The position numbers and the translations under genes are program-made. The notes beneath the pieces were generated by a model. It worked only from the letters and a program-made list of their open reading frames with translations, was not told where the DNA came from and ran no database searches. A stretch of DNA of 64,000 nt from Dromaius novaehollandiae (lineage: Eukaryota; Chordata; Aves; Casuariiformes; Dromaiidae), in the NCBI RefSeq assembly GCF_036370855.1, contig NC_088106.1, positions 31,572,501-31,636,500 on the forward strand, in the 5' to 3' direction. Positions 1-12,600 of the stretch are shown here, in pieces. Within the stretch, counting starts at the first letter, position 1, and the number at the start of each line of letters is the position of its first letter.

Positions 1-767
1 TTTTATGATTTCCCAACTTTTATCAAATACACTGCTACGAAAAATGAATGTAACCCACGATGACTAACTGTACAATACTTCTGGAGACTTGAGTTAGGGA
101 AGGAGAGTAAACCTAAATTTTCAGTTTCTGCTGCTGTCTGGAATACCCTGTGTTATGTGTGCAATTCTAGGATTACGTTACGTTCTTTTAATGGGTGTTT
201 TGTCAAACTGTGCTACAAAACACAGAATCAAGCCTGAAGTATAACCCTTTCTTAGTATGCTACAAAAGACCAGTTGTAGCTCTTTAGGAGTTGTTCTATC
301 TTGTAGAGATTTTCAGGGAAAATATTTTGAAAAACTAAAAATGTTTTCTAGTCTTAATTAGATAATTCTGCTACCTCTTTTTGCTTATTTTTTGTACACT
401 AATTACAAGGCAACAGGGCCATAGACTGAGACTTGGCTTTGCACGACCTTTCAGCTGCCTTCCTCGAGACGCTGGTTCCTTGTGCTGACGTACGTATAGC
501 GTAGCCAGTGGCGAAGGGGCGCGGGGAAACTGAGCCAGCTTAAAATGACCCCTTCCTGCCTGCCTCACATGTTGGATGAAATTTGTGCTCTGTTTCACCC
601 CGCAGCTTCACAAAAGGTTTCGCCTGCAGAGGAGACAGCTTCAGGCAAGGGAGGGAGTTGCTTCCTTTGACAGCCTTGCTAATCGGTTGGTTTAAAGTGT
701 ATGTGAAACTTCAGCCCGAGATTAAGCAACATCAGTGTTGGAGAAGACTTTAAAAACAGATATGTTT

Positions 768-785
768 ACACATATATATATGTGT
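768..785. repeat. 18-bp perfect AT-rich palindrome
   Basis: ACACATATATATATGTGT is its own reverse complement. It is followed by further alternating purine-pyrimidine sequence (tgcgcgcacatgtgt). It lies in UBE2G2 intron 1. Confidence 0.85.
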
Positions 786-993
786 TTGTATGCGCGCACA
801 TGTGTCCCCACAATTATTTTCTTTAATTTTTTTCTTTCTCTCCTTCCTTACTGCTTCCTTTTAGTTTTTCCTAGTTGTGACAGAAATATGTTGGCAATCA
901 GTGCCTTGCTGATAGGTGTATTTTGATTATTTTGATTACTGGTTCTCTAATTCTTTCCTTACTTATTTGTTTTTAGTTTTGACCTTTGATTTT

Positions 994-1019
994 CTGTGTG
1001 TGTGTGTCTGTGTCTGTGT
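994..1019. repeat. (TG)n microsatellite
   Basis: A short, interrupted TG/TCTG repeat. Confidence 0.85.
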
Positions 1020-1957
1020 TTACATCTGTTTATTCTTAACTTCTGTGAAAGGTGCTTTATTTTATGAGGAATTTCAACCTGTCGGAGCCCAAATGTATTA
1101 TTTCCTTTGGGGAGATGCTGTGAAATCACTCTATTTTCTGTTCCTTGTGGAGAAGGAAAGGAAGATGGCTAAAAGGCTGTGGGTACCAGAGGAGATAGAT
1201 CAATTTTTTGTCCTTGTTTAGATCATTATTCACGTTTTTGGAGTGTGTTGATTTTTTGCTGTCTCATACCTATTTTTATACACTGCCAGAACTACTTTAG
1301 ATAAAGCGTCCATGAAAATAAGAAACCCAGACTTAACTCCTGTAGGGCATATATTTTAGTTATTAATTCTAGATTTAGAATAATTAATAGTGTTAAAATC
1401 TGAAATTAGTCTCTCAATAGGAGCTTATGCTTACGAGACTTAAGAGATGGAAACCCTCCTTTTACCTTTGCCGCTGACTTGTTGCATTACCTTGAAGGCA
1501 TCTTGTCCCTCAATAGATTTTTAAAACATGAAATGCAAATACTTTGAAAACATTAAGTCGAATTTATAGATATGCAAGAATTACAGTTCTGTGCACTATA
1601 TAGAAAAATATTTCCTTTCTGCTACAAGGAAAGAGGTGATTGAGCTGTGGCACATAGTGCTAACAGATACTGAGAGTGTGGTAGGACTAAAAGTGTCAGA
1701 TTTAAGTATGGCAAAGAACAGTCAGAATTAAAAAATCACTGAGAAAGCACGGACACCTTCCTTCTACAGAGCAAAACCTGCTGCTTCAGTCAGTGCTTCC
1801 TGTTCCTATCATTTGGAGAGGGTTTGTGTGGAGCTAGAGGAAAGCTCCGGCTGGATGGAGGGTGATTAGCTCCTCTCTTTCGGGGAAAAAAAAGTGGTGC
1901 AAGTTTATAGTAGGACTCTGCAGTTGTCACTGGTAACCCACTGCTTCGAAAATGCTC

Positions 1958-1975
1958 TTTTTTTTTTTTTTTTTT
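1958..1975. repeat. poly(T) run
   Basis: Eighteen T in a row. No repeat element is recognisable at either side. Confidence 0.85.
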
Positions 1976-4075
1976 CCTAAGCAGAGCATTTAGGAAATCT
2001 CTCTGAAATTCAACACCAAATAAAGTAAATCATGAAGTCTATGAAAGCAGGCTGTAAAAAATTGGATTTAAAACAGAGGGTTCGCTTACAAATGCTAATT
2101 TCCATGAACAGAGTGCACAGCTGAGCCAGTTTTTTGCAGTCGGCTCCAGCAGACCGAGCCTGTGCAGAGCAGGCTGGTTCAGTGAGCTGGTCAGCGGTTT
2201 TCCTGTGGCTTTTTCTGCTGAAGCATTTATCCCTTTGCCTATATGGTTGCTAGGTCAGATGTGAGTGACGCAGCAGGAGTGCCTAGCTGAGGATGGAGGG
2301 GAGCACTCCCCTGTGCTTTTGGAGGGCTGCCCCACACTTCTGTGTAAGGTCACGTTACCTTAGGTATCATTGTCCGTTCTGACAATGAGATGCTAAGTCA
2401 GAGAAGAGGGAATAAAACTGGGAATTTCATGCAGAGTAGGAAGAAAAAGACTCTGATTTCCAGCATCTCAGTCCAGACCCGGTCAGGTAGCGATGTGAGT
2501 GTGTGCCCCTAGTATTTCCCGAGTCTTGTGCATTTCATCACCTTGGAGATATGCCACACTGATGTCGTTTTTAGAAAGCATACTGTTGAACTTCTCTTTT
2601 AAGAATATGAGCAGTCTTTTTAACAAGAGGATGTGTTTTCAATTCTTCTCCTTTTTGCTGAGGTGTAATTGGTCTGTAATGACTCCGTAGTGAGCAATGA
2701 AATGAAAGGGAGGCATTGACTCTGTGTGCACTCAAAGCTGTCTGGAGTTCCTAATAGCAGCACTACACTTCAGTACTGTCAGTTCTCCATTTCGCTCAGG
2801 CTCAGTGTAAAAGCAAAGCTTTACTTTGAAGTCTAGCTCCTGACTTACAGGCTGAGGCTTCATTGAGTTTGGGTTTGGAAGCAAATCCCCTGATGATGTG
2901 CAGCAAAACCATCCTGCAAACCAAACGAGATGCCTTATGGAGGATGTGGAACTGGAAGCTCTGCTCCAAATGCTCTGCAGTGCTTAACAGAGACCTTGTT
3001 CAAAATCCCCGCGGGCTCCTCCAGCACGCACCTAACACACACGTCTGAGTAGAAAGCTCTGCAGCCCCCAAATTCCCGGTGACACCCCGAAGTGGTTCTC
3101 GTCTCGTTTATACATGGCCTAGTGCGTTATCTGCCTTCCTCTCTCCAACTGCAGCTCTTCCTCGTGCCTCTGTTGCTCCTTTGTGTTCCACAGAGACTTT
3201 TCTTGTCGCGATAACTTTTTCCTTTACCTCTTTCAAACACCTTTTTTTTTAAGATCCCTCTTCTGGCTTCCCATTTGAACCTTTGTCCATATTGTCTGCT
3301 GGTCCTTCAGCCTCTCAGAGGTCCCTGAGAGGGCATTGCTGCTGACAGGCTTGTTCCATGAGAAGCCTGAAAGCTTGCCTGGTGGTAGGGTAATCAAAGG
3401 GTGGTATCAGGAGGCTGTCAATCCAGTGGATCCTGTTGGTTGTAACACTGGTGATTAGTGCTGTGTAAAATTCAAGCATGGGAAGGTGGTGGCACAAACA
3501 GATTAACCTCCTGGTGGTACCCGGTGGGGGAGGTGTGGTGCTCTGTAGGATGCTCCCTTGATCCTTGTGGGGTCCCAAAGTCTCAGGTGAGCATGACAGA
3601 GTTGTGCCAGCTCGTGGCAGGAGGGCCTTTCCAGTGCCCCCCATGTCTGAAAGCTCAGTTCCAGTTGTCCCAAGGATCATGAGGTTCCACTCACTGAAAA
3701 CTGAGGTTTTTCTCCTAGATCTACAGTCACTAGCCAACCATGGGCAAGGAGCTGCAGCACCAAGGACTCCTGCAAAGTCTTGCTGTTGGTCTTGCTCCTT
3801 GGAGAAGAGGGCATCTGAGGAGGTGGTTCTCAGTTTGTTTAGGCCATCTTTCCAGAATAACTGTTGTAGCTTCAGGATCCCCTCTCATTTTCCCCTACAG
3901 CACCTTGTGGCAGATGTTATCCAAGCTCAGCATGGGCAGAGAGGTCAGGCAGCTGGTCCTGGGTGTTGCTCAGAAATGGCACAAGCAGGAACGGAGATTA
4001 AGTGTCAGAGTGGGAGGCGTTTAGGCGATGGTGGCTGACGTGCTGCTGTCATGAGTGAGACAGGTCAGAGGACAG

Positions 4076-4092
4076 CATGGCATGGCATGGCA
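4076..4092. repeat. CATGG pentamer repeat
   Basis: Three and a half copies of CATGG in tandem. Confidence 0.85.
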
Positions 4093-6621
4093 CTTCCTAC
4101 CGGGGAACAGCTTTCCTTGAGAAAGCTTTAAACCATGCATGTAGTGGGGACTTTCAGTCCAGAAGGTTAAACTAAAACTGACATGATGTTAACCTCCTGG
4201 ACCGGGTGTAGTGGAGAAGCGAGGACTATTAGATCTGCTGATCTGCTCCTGTTACGCTGTATTACTTGCTAAGAAGTTGTAGAGGGACTGGATGATGGAA
4301 GAGCCTGGGAACGGAGTAGGAAGCTCTTTGGCCCTAGCTGACTTGCTAAAATCTTCCTGCAGTGAAAGGATAAAACAAATGCTCTGATCACGTGCCTGTT
4401 GTTGCTTGCTTAAAAAAATTGGAATGAATTCACCTCAACCTTCCTTGAAAATTGCCTTGTTTTGACTTCTATTTTGGAAGCTCTGGTGAGACTAAAGTAG
4501 CTAATACCTTGCCAGCTACTGGCAGTTTGTGCTTTGTAGCTCTTGAAAGCTGTGCTTGCAGTTTGAATTGTTCTAGGCTGATCACACACAGGGTAGGATG
4601 TGACCATGCACATGTAAAAGGAGCTTTTCCTTCCTAAATGACTACATATCCTAGTAACTACTCAAAATCAGAGCTAATGTGCCCCTTTACTTCCCAGATA
4701 CAGCTTTGCCTGATCGTCAAGGAAACCGCTTCTGCTTATCTTAGAGGGGAGAGATGAGCAAGGTGAGGTGGAGAATTGAACCTCCATCTGCCTAAAGACT
4801 CTTTGCTCAGTGGGATTTCACTCTTGCTTCCTATTGCCCCTGTTTTCTACAGGGGAGGGGAACTGTAAAGAAAACCCTTGGTCTAGTTTTCAGCTGCAGG
4901 CGATGAAGAGAGGATATTGTCAGGCAACAGGGAAGGCTGCTTCCTAGCTCTGCCAGTGCCGGCCCTGAAATGATGATGTTCCTTAGGCTTTCAAGTGAAA
5001 TCGTGGGATGTATCAGAGGGATTATTTTATAGAGACAGCCACAAGATGGAGCAAAATAGTTCCAGGAGCTCCCAAGTGTAACATCTCCCTGTTTCTTTTT
5101 AAAAAGCATGTACGGGAAAAGCTGTTCAAGAGACCCAGCTATCCAGCTGGAAAAACCTGCTCTTTAATGTCATTATTCTCGTATTTGGGATGTGGTCTGA
5201 AACCATGATACTGAGCTTCAGTCTGTTGCTGTGCTTCTGCACTTAAATGAGGAGAGGTCTGTGCCACAGTTAATTGCGATCTGAGTGAACTGAAGAGTTT
5301 TGCTCACTCTCCTGTCAGCGTATCTCGGTGCTTTCTAAAACCAAAATCACTTAACTGTTTTGGGAGAAGAAGCTGCGTGCTGTTTTGTGCAGCGTTACCC
5401 GCAGTTTTCATTTGTAACCAAATCAGAGGTAGGGTGAGCGTCTCACTCGTTGGTTCCTGACTCCCTTCGTTTTCCCTGGCTATGTGTTCACGCTTGTTTA
5501 CACGGATGGGAGTGTGCGTGGTGTTTTCTGCGGTTGCTTTTTGTGTGTTTTGGGTCACTACCCGTCCACAGGCGATCGATTGGGAAACGCTGTTCCACAT
5601 AAGCGCTCTGAGCCCTTACTTACATTGGCCTAATTGCTGTCACCTCCTCTGACCTGACACCGCTGGACCTCTGCCCGCTCGCACCCAGCCCGCGGGCTGC
5701 CCTGCCTCCAGCTCGGAGCTCACTGGTGTTCGGCCCCCAAATCTTTGGTGTGCCTGTGCCCAGCTGAACTTCGCCTTCCGAACGCTACCGCCTCAAGTGA
5801 CTCCAGAGAGCGGCAGGAAGGAAAGTTGGTCGTCGTTACCGTAGATAGTGGGGAAAAAAATAGTCTTTATTTCATCTGCACGCAGGATGCTGTGCTTCAG
5901 CAGGCTTGGAGGGAGGTGCTGATGCTGAAGCTGGCGATAGCTGATGATTTGGGAATTGTATCAGCTTCCCACAGAAACTGAGGGTTGGTTAATGGAAACT
6001 TGCTGTGCGCGGTCACGACTGCTTTGTTTGTTTGGTCTCTTTTTTTCTTGCGTTTTCCAAGCCACGCGGAGGGAGTCAGATTAGATCCAAGAAGTGCAGG
6101 TGCTTGTCAAATCTCTTACTTCTTCTCCTCCACCTTTTTGTGTTGCATTTCGTATTTTGCGTTAAGGTGCTGTCAAGGATGAATCAATGCAAAGTGCTTA
6201 CAGGGATACAAATCTCTTTCTCTCCAGGTTGTTGAGGTTGTGCCTCCAGATGCCACGCATTTCCCGTGCTTGTGCAACTGTGCAAAGTTGCTCTTGCCTT
6301 CCTCCCAGTTTCAAATTGTTGCCCCCGGAAAACTCATTTTGAGAGCCTGAAAAATCACAAGACCCCAAATAATTTTGTTTAGAAACTTAAGTGTTGCATG
6401 AAAAAGTTAAATTGTCAGCAGTGAGAAATCAGGCCTTCTGGTCGTGAAATCTTGCCCGGTGAAGCAAGGTAGAGCATTCTGCGCACAGTGTTCTCGAGCT
6501 TTCCTCCATGGGCCTCTGCTCCGGGAGCCTCAGAGCTGAGCTGCGGCGATCCAGCTGCCGGCTGAAATGTTCAGACTTGGAGGTGCCTATATTAACCTTT
6601 CCCATGTTTTTCTTTTTACAG

Positions 6622-6657
6622 AACTAACCTTGAATCCACCAGAAGGGATAGTAGCAG
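6622..6657 (+). CDS. UBE2G2: UBE2G2 exon 2
   Basis: This is a 36-nt exon after tttttctttttacag and before gtgagg. It starts with the last two bases of codon 15 (Gln or Glu, depending on exon 1), reads [11 protein letters not shown], and ends with the first base of Gly27. It lies in the N-terminal helix and first strand of the E2 fold. Confidence 0.95.
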
Positions 6658-9600
6658 GTGAGGAACAGAGCAGAGTTTGTGCACTGTGGAGTTGTAGCCT
6701 TACCTGCCGGTAGCTTTAAATGTTGTTTTGTTTTTTTCCTTATAGGTCCTATGAACGAAGAGAACTTCTTTGAGTGGGAAGCTCTGATTATGTGAGTTAA
6801 TGGTGTTTCGTATCTGAAATCAGCACTTGTAGTCTATGGTTGGCTTTCAGGAGAACAAGAGCATAGAAAAAAAATCTTAATTCTGCATAACATCAACTTT
6901 GGCCTGCCTTTGCACGGGAACTTCTTGTCCACCCCAGACTAGGAATTATATTTGGCATTTAAACAGTGACAGGGGCATTACAGAGCTTGAGTATAGCTGT
7001 TGTAATAAGAAACATTTGGCATGTGTAACTCTCAGACTTTACAGGAATCACCATTTGGGCTCCATTGAATTATGTTATACATACGAACGCTGTAGGAAAC
7101 AATAAATTGTTTGTAGATTACACAGACTTGTTGGGAACATTGCTTACCTGCAAATACAGGGTAGGTTTTCTCATCTTCTAATTAGAACAAAATATACAGC
7201 TTACCTGTGATAGGAGGAAAAAAAATCAATGTCTAAAATTAGTTTATTTATTCAGATTTCTTCTAGAAAAATGAAAGGGGATAGATCTGACAAAGCATTC
7301 AAACTTAAAAAAAAAATTCTTTAAAATCTTTTAAGTTATTCAAACTTCATGAATCAGTTGATGTTGAAAAGAGATTGTCCAGTGCACTGGTTCCACATAG
7401 AAAGCTCTGGATCACTAGCTGTTGTATTTTGGAGGGTTGGCAGAGACTTTTTTACAAAGCCTTTTCCTACTCCTGAGCTGATGACTACAGTTGTTCGCAG
7501 CAAGATTTAACTTGAAAGGAAGTAATCTTCTGGACAGTCGTCTTGTCCGACATCTTACAGGTCTCTTTCAGTTAACTTGCTTATAATGTGCTTTTCCTTG
7601 GGAATTTTGAATGTATGAAAAAGCTAGTGATTTCTTACAAATTGAAGTTCTGAATCAGTGTGGGGGAAAAAAAGGAGACCATTGTCACTCAGTTTCGACA
7701 ATTTATACAAATGCCACAGCGTTATGGGTTCAAGAAGCTCCAGACTGCTAAGTTTATCTTGAAGCTGATCTGTTAGAGTTAATTGAGGCTCTCATTTGGA
7801 AATTCTCTTTCAAGTATTCTGTGGTAAAAAGTGGTGGTTTACTTTCCTTTAGTCAGGGCCAGGTGGTCCCTGTAGCAGCCCCTGAGGACCCTGGCAGAGG
7901 ATAGAGCTGGGAGCAGGCTGTAGCTGTTGCCCTGTTCGGGCTATATCTGCTGTGGTCTAGGAGGATGTTCTGCTCAGCCAGTAGTGCTGAATTACCTGAT
8001 TCTTGATTATTGTACATGGAAGAACTTTCCTAGCTTGGTTTCGTTGGTAAAGTGTGTTATCTAAGGGCGAAGGATGAGCTTTCAGACTCTATGTGGTAGA
8101 AGGATAATGGTTTAAATGCTAGAACTCTTGTCTTTTGGGAGCAGGCACACAGACAGTTCAGGAGCATCAGCATATCCCCTGCTCCACACACGCTGGCTGT
8201 ATGGGTGAGCTTGCTGTATGGCAAGCGTGAAGCTCTGAGTTACTTTAGGCCACGGTTAAAGGAGATCTGGATTACCAATATTTGTTTGCTGAGTGGGTGT
8301 TAAGAGTTTGTAAATGCCTCTGCTGATATGCAGCAGTTTATGCTATCATAATCAGGTCCTATGTCCGAATTCTTTGCTCTGTGAGAGTACTGTCATTTCA
8401 AGAGTATCTTTGGGTGGCTGTGACTTCCAGGTAGTTCTGTCTCCTGAAGATAAACACTTAACATAGAAATAGGTAGGTAGTTGTCCAACACCAAAGATAT
8501 TGGCTGCAATGTCTAATGCTTTCTCTTCTTGCTGTAAGTGGGGTAGTTACCACTTTTTAAAGCATGACCTTCGTAATGAATGGCATCTCAGTTCAGAAAG
8601 CTGTGCATTGCTTTGAGTTTAGGAGTCGCAATGGATTTAATGCATTTTTTTGGAATGTGGAAGGAAGTTCTTGTCTATCAATACTTTCTCATAGCAGAGA
8701 TTTTGTGGTTGATTAGAGCTTTCATGGAGGACACACAGAAGTACTTTTATATTTAATTCATTACATAGAAAACATTTTTTCCCAGGTTTGCCATAACAAA
8801 AACTTAAACAACAGAGGAGCAGCTTGCAAACTTGAAAGCCCTTTAAAGTGCTGAGTGTTGAGCTTGAGGTCTTTGTCAGTGCAAACTGAGGGGTGGAGGT
8901 GCTTTAGTTTTGGTTTCTGTATTGTGTGTGTGTATGTGTGTCATAATAAAATTATATTTTAACATCTGCTAAATTTTGAAGCTGTGGTACAATAGCAACA
9001 TGTTTACCCTAAACATGTTTGGTTACTTTCATCCCTTTACAAAACTCTATTAATAAAAATGTTTGAGTACATTGGGAGAGCAAGCTAAATAACTTGTTTG
9101 TATTTGGCTGTGATAATCTTCTTGAATGTTTTGTAGTCCTAAATGTACTGTGTGAGATTCTGGGAATGAAACAGAAGTACAGATGAGGAAATTAAAGCAA
9201 AATTGGCCTCAGATTTGAGATGGATGAAGCATAAAAGATAAGTAAGGAGCATATTAAAGAAACAGAGAACAGAACACTTTTTTTTCTTCTCTACCCCTGA
9301 TTTGTGTAAAGCACATATAATCTCAAATAAATAAGAAAAAATTGGACCTAAGAGAGAGAAGTCCAAGATATTATCCATTTATCAATCCAGAGGTGGGCTG
9401 GGTAATGTTACAGATTAAGGTAAGAGCTTGGCTTAGAGATAAAATAATCTCTTTTAAAATAATAATAATAATGATATTAATAATAATAATTTGTATTTCC
9501 GATGTTCTTGCCTGCAGCAGTACTGCTGGATAGTGCATAAGTGTTAAGGTTGTATTGACATCCATGCATGATAGAACAGTTCTTATACTCCCAGTGTGTA

Positions 9601-12600
9601 TTTGCCTAGATCCAGAAGTGAAAATGCAATGTGATGGTAGTCTTTTTAAATCATGAGCCTGATGAAAAATGCACCCTTTTGATAAGGCATCTAACAGAAG
9701 ATGAATAAGTGTATTTGTGAAAGCCAGGTCTTTGCGACAGGATGATTTGGTCATGATAATAAATAGTCCCAAATGTCAAGAGAGTTCATCGAAGTACTGC
9801 TTAATTCCTTAGCACTGTGTGGGGTCCCACAGCCTGCATTGTGTTGTGCAAGCTCATGAATTTAGCATTCGAAGTCCAAGTGGTTTTGTCCCCTTTGGTC
9901 AGGCTTATGAACTTCAAAAGTGTTGGCTCATGCAAGTGTGTGTTGCTATTAAAGTTTATCCCCAAAAGACATAAAAACACATGATTGTTAAGAGTTGTAT
10001 TAGCTTAAAGGTTGCTGGAAAAATAAACAGTATAAATGGAAGCCATCTTATCAAAAACCTGTCTAGAAAGGTAATTAGATCTATATATAGGCTTATGACT
10101 TCTGTTTTGTTTAGCATGGAATTCCCCTTTTTGGCATCTGATGACTGTGGGTTTTGGTCTTTTTCCAGCTTCTTTTACAAATAAGAAGCCATTTACAAAC
10201 ATATTGAAGGTATGATTATAGAATTAACTGTCCTTATTAATTCGCTTCTCCCTCCTATTTTGGTAGACACCTGCCATCCTTTTCTTCCCCCACCTTCATA
10301 ATTAATATCTAGCCCATGGAGATCAGAATTTCTCGTCTCCATGTTATGTTACGTGTCTACAGAGTTCTTCATAACATGATTTTCTCTGCATTCAAGTTCA
10401 GCAGCCTTATAAGTAGCACTGACAGTACGGGAATAAAGTAACCTTTGGTTAGCTTCCTACGTTCATATAGATGTCCTTGTCGTAGTCTCTTGGAACAATA
10501 AAGAATATGAAAGCAACAAATACGTGAACAGGAAAAAAAGTTTGACGAAAGCACTGTTCACAGGAACTGGGTCCGAATGTACTCTGAATGTGTCAGTACC
10601 CACTGCTTAACATTTTCCCTACCCTCACCTGACTGTTACTCTCTCAGTTCCTGCTGCTTCCGAATGGTTTGTGTGGTATTGCCATTTGTAGGTGAACATT
10701 TGTGGTGGTTGGGAGGACTATTCCCAGACTACGGAAACCTACAAATTTCTTTGTGATCCTTTAGGCTGAAAAGGATTAAATGAAGTAAATGTTAATTGTG
10801 AAGGACTGTTTGGATGCTGTCCTGGGCTTTGTGCAAAACCTCAGCATCTCTCACATATGGTTAGTAAACAGCCTGATTGCCTACCAAGTCATTTATAATG
10901 CCACACATATAATGGCTAGAGGAGAAATGACGTCCGCTCCTCAGTGCTTTATTTAAGTTTGTAGAGTAGCATCATGTGGGGAAAAAGATGCAAAGACTGC
11001 CTGCTTTGCAGACTGTAGAGAGTCTTAGATTGAGCAGCCTTAGGACAAGGTATTTCTTACAGAGTTAATGCCACAAGCATCTGGAGAGTGAGTGCCTTCC
11101 ATGTGCTAAGCATTAGTGATAACAAGTGATTTCTCTTTTGGGGGTGTGGAAACTTTGCTTAAGGTAATGCTTGCTTAATTTACTGGACTGTTGGCTCAGT
11201 GCTGTTTGCTCAGTGGGAAGGTTTCACTTCTGCACCGTCTGGGTTTTTCTTGGAGGAATCCTCATCAGATTCTCAATACCCTGGGCTCCAACTAGCAACT
11301 CAGATGAGATCATAGCATAAGGCATCAAGGCTTTGAAAATCTGAAGTACTTTGAAATCTCTACAGAACAGGTGGTGCAGTTACAAAAGGTGCTGTGCTCT
11401 TTACCTTTCTGGCCCTGGTGATATCCTATTTGAATTGAAAGGAATGCTGTCAAGTTTAAATTTTGTGCCCTTCCAAGTGTTTTGTAGTTGCAGATGCTGT
11501 TTTGGATTAACTTTAATAATTTCTTTGAACTTGATCCCTGCAGTAATGAATGGCTAAAACAAAAGCAGTTTCCACACTTAATATAGGGCCTAAAAATGGA
11601 GCATGTTGGGTTAACATATCTGACAGAAGAGCCCTTAAGGCTTGTGTTTGCTCTCAAAAGAGAACATTAGACACCCACCAGCTTTTCAATGTGTGTATGT
11701 ACATATTCTTAGAAGTTCAACAATAAGCCTTTAAAATGCAGCTGGAATTAAAATGCTTATGAAAAAAATGCATTGAGTTTACTCTCAGATGCAGAATTGA
11801 ATCCTGAATAAATAGGGGAAAGACTAGAAAGGGGACAAAAATAGTTGGGATGGTTTAGCTTTGATTCTTGCCATACAGTGATGCATTTCTCTGATCCTGC
11901 ATGCAAATGCCAATATTCAGGTTTAAAATGCTTGTTACTTGTATTTATGATTCTCTGAGATCTACCAGCTGAGTCTGTCGAGTCCCAGGATTTAACAGGG
12001 TGAGCCTCTTCGGGCTTTAGGTTTTATTGGTCTCAACTTTCTTTTTCTTTAGGTTGTTGATGCAGTCTTAACTCTAAGGAATCTTTGACCATTTGCCTTA
12101 GAAATTTTATGTCCTTTCTGGCATGGAGACTGTGTTTGTGGATTGGGAGGTGGAAGTATGTATATATTTTTAAGCTTTATTTCCCAGACAATATATCCCT
12201 TGTTTGAAGAGCTTTCTGCTGAATACATGAGGTTTACGTTGGATAAGATTTTTGGTGATGAAGCTTGTTTCCTGATCTTTCCAATCAGGGGAGATGATGT
12301 TTATTTTATAACTTCCAAATGGTTCATCAGGTTTGAATAAATCGTGTCAAATAAACTCTTTCGCTCATCTTCCAAATATGTTTTGTGTAGAGAGGGTAAA
12401 ATAACTGTCTTTATAGTCTCACTTGATTGAGCTTTGAACTAGACAACGAACACGAAAGACACTGTTTCTACAGGAACCCTGACGAAGCCATTTGCTCTCA
12501 GTGTGCATTTGAGGGAGTGAAAACTAAATACCTGAAGCTTGTCAAGAAACATGTTTGTCCTATATCTAGCAATTATAGCCCGAGTTGTGTTTTTATTTTT

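Larger units (their letters stand above)
1..6621 (+). other. UBE2G2: UBE2G2 intron 1 (3' part), no coding exon seen
   Basis: The first UBE2G2 exon in the window starts in the middle of codon 15, so exon 1 (about 14 codons) must lie to the left and this stretch is read as intron 1. I looked for the expected exon 1 peptide (MAGTALKRLMAEYK in human) and did not see it; the stretch also has no CpG island of the kind expected at the promoter. It holds short simple repeats and a more GC-rich patch at about 3.3-4.05 kb with modest ORFs on both strands that I do not recognise. Confidence 0.7.

Noticed and set aside
5936-5986. Box C/D snoRNA-like pattern (tgatgat ... ctga) in UBE2G2 intron 1
   Set aside because: The boxes are only about 40 bases apart, with no terminal stem or D'/C' boxes. 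The agctgat/atcagct pair there is just a small hairpin.
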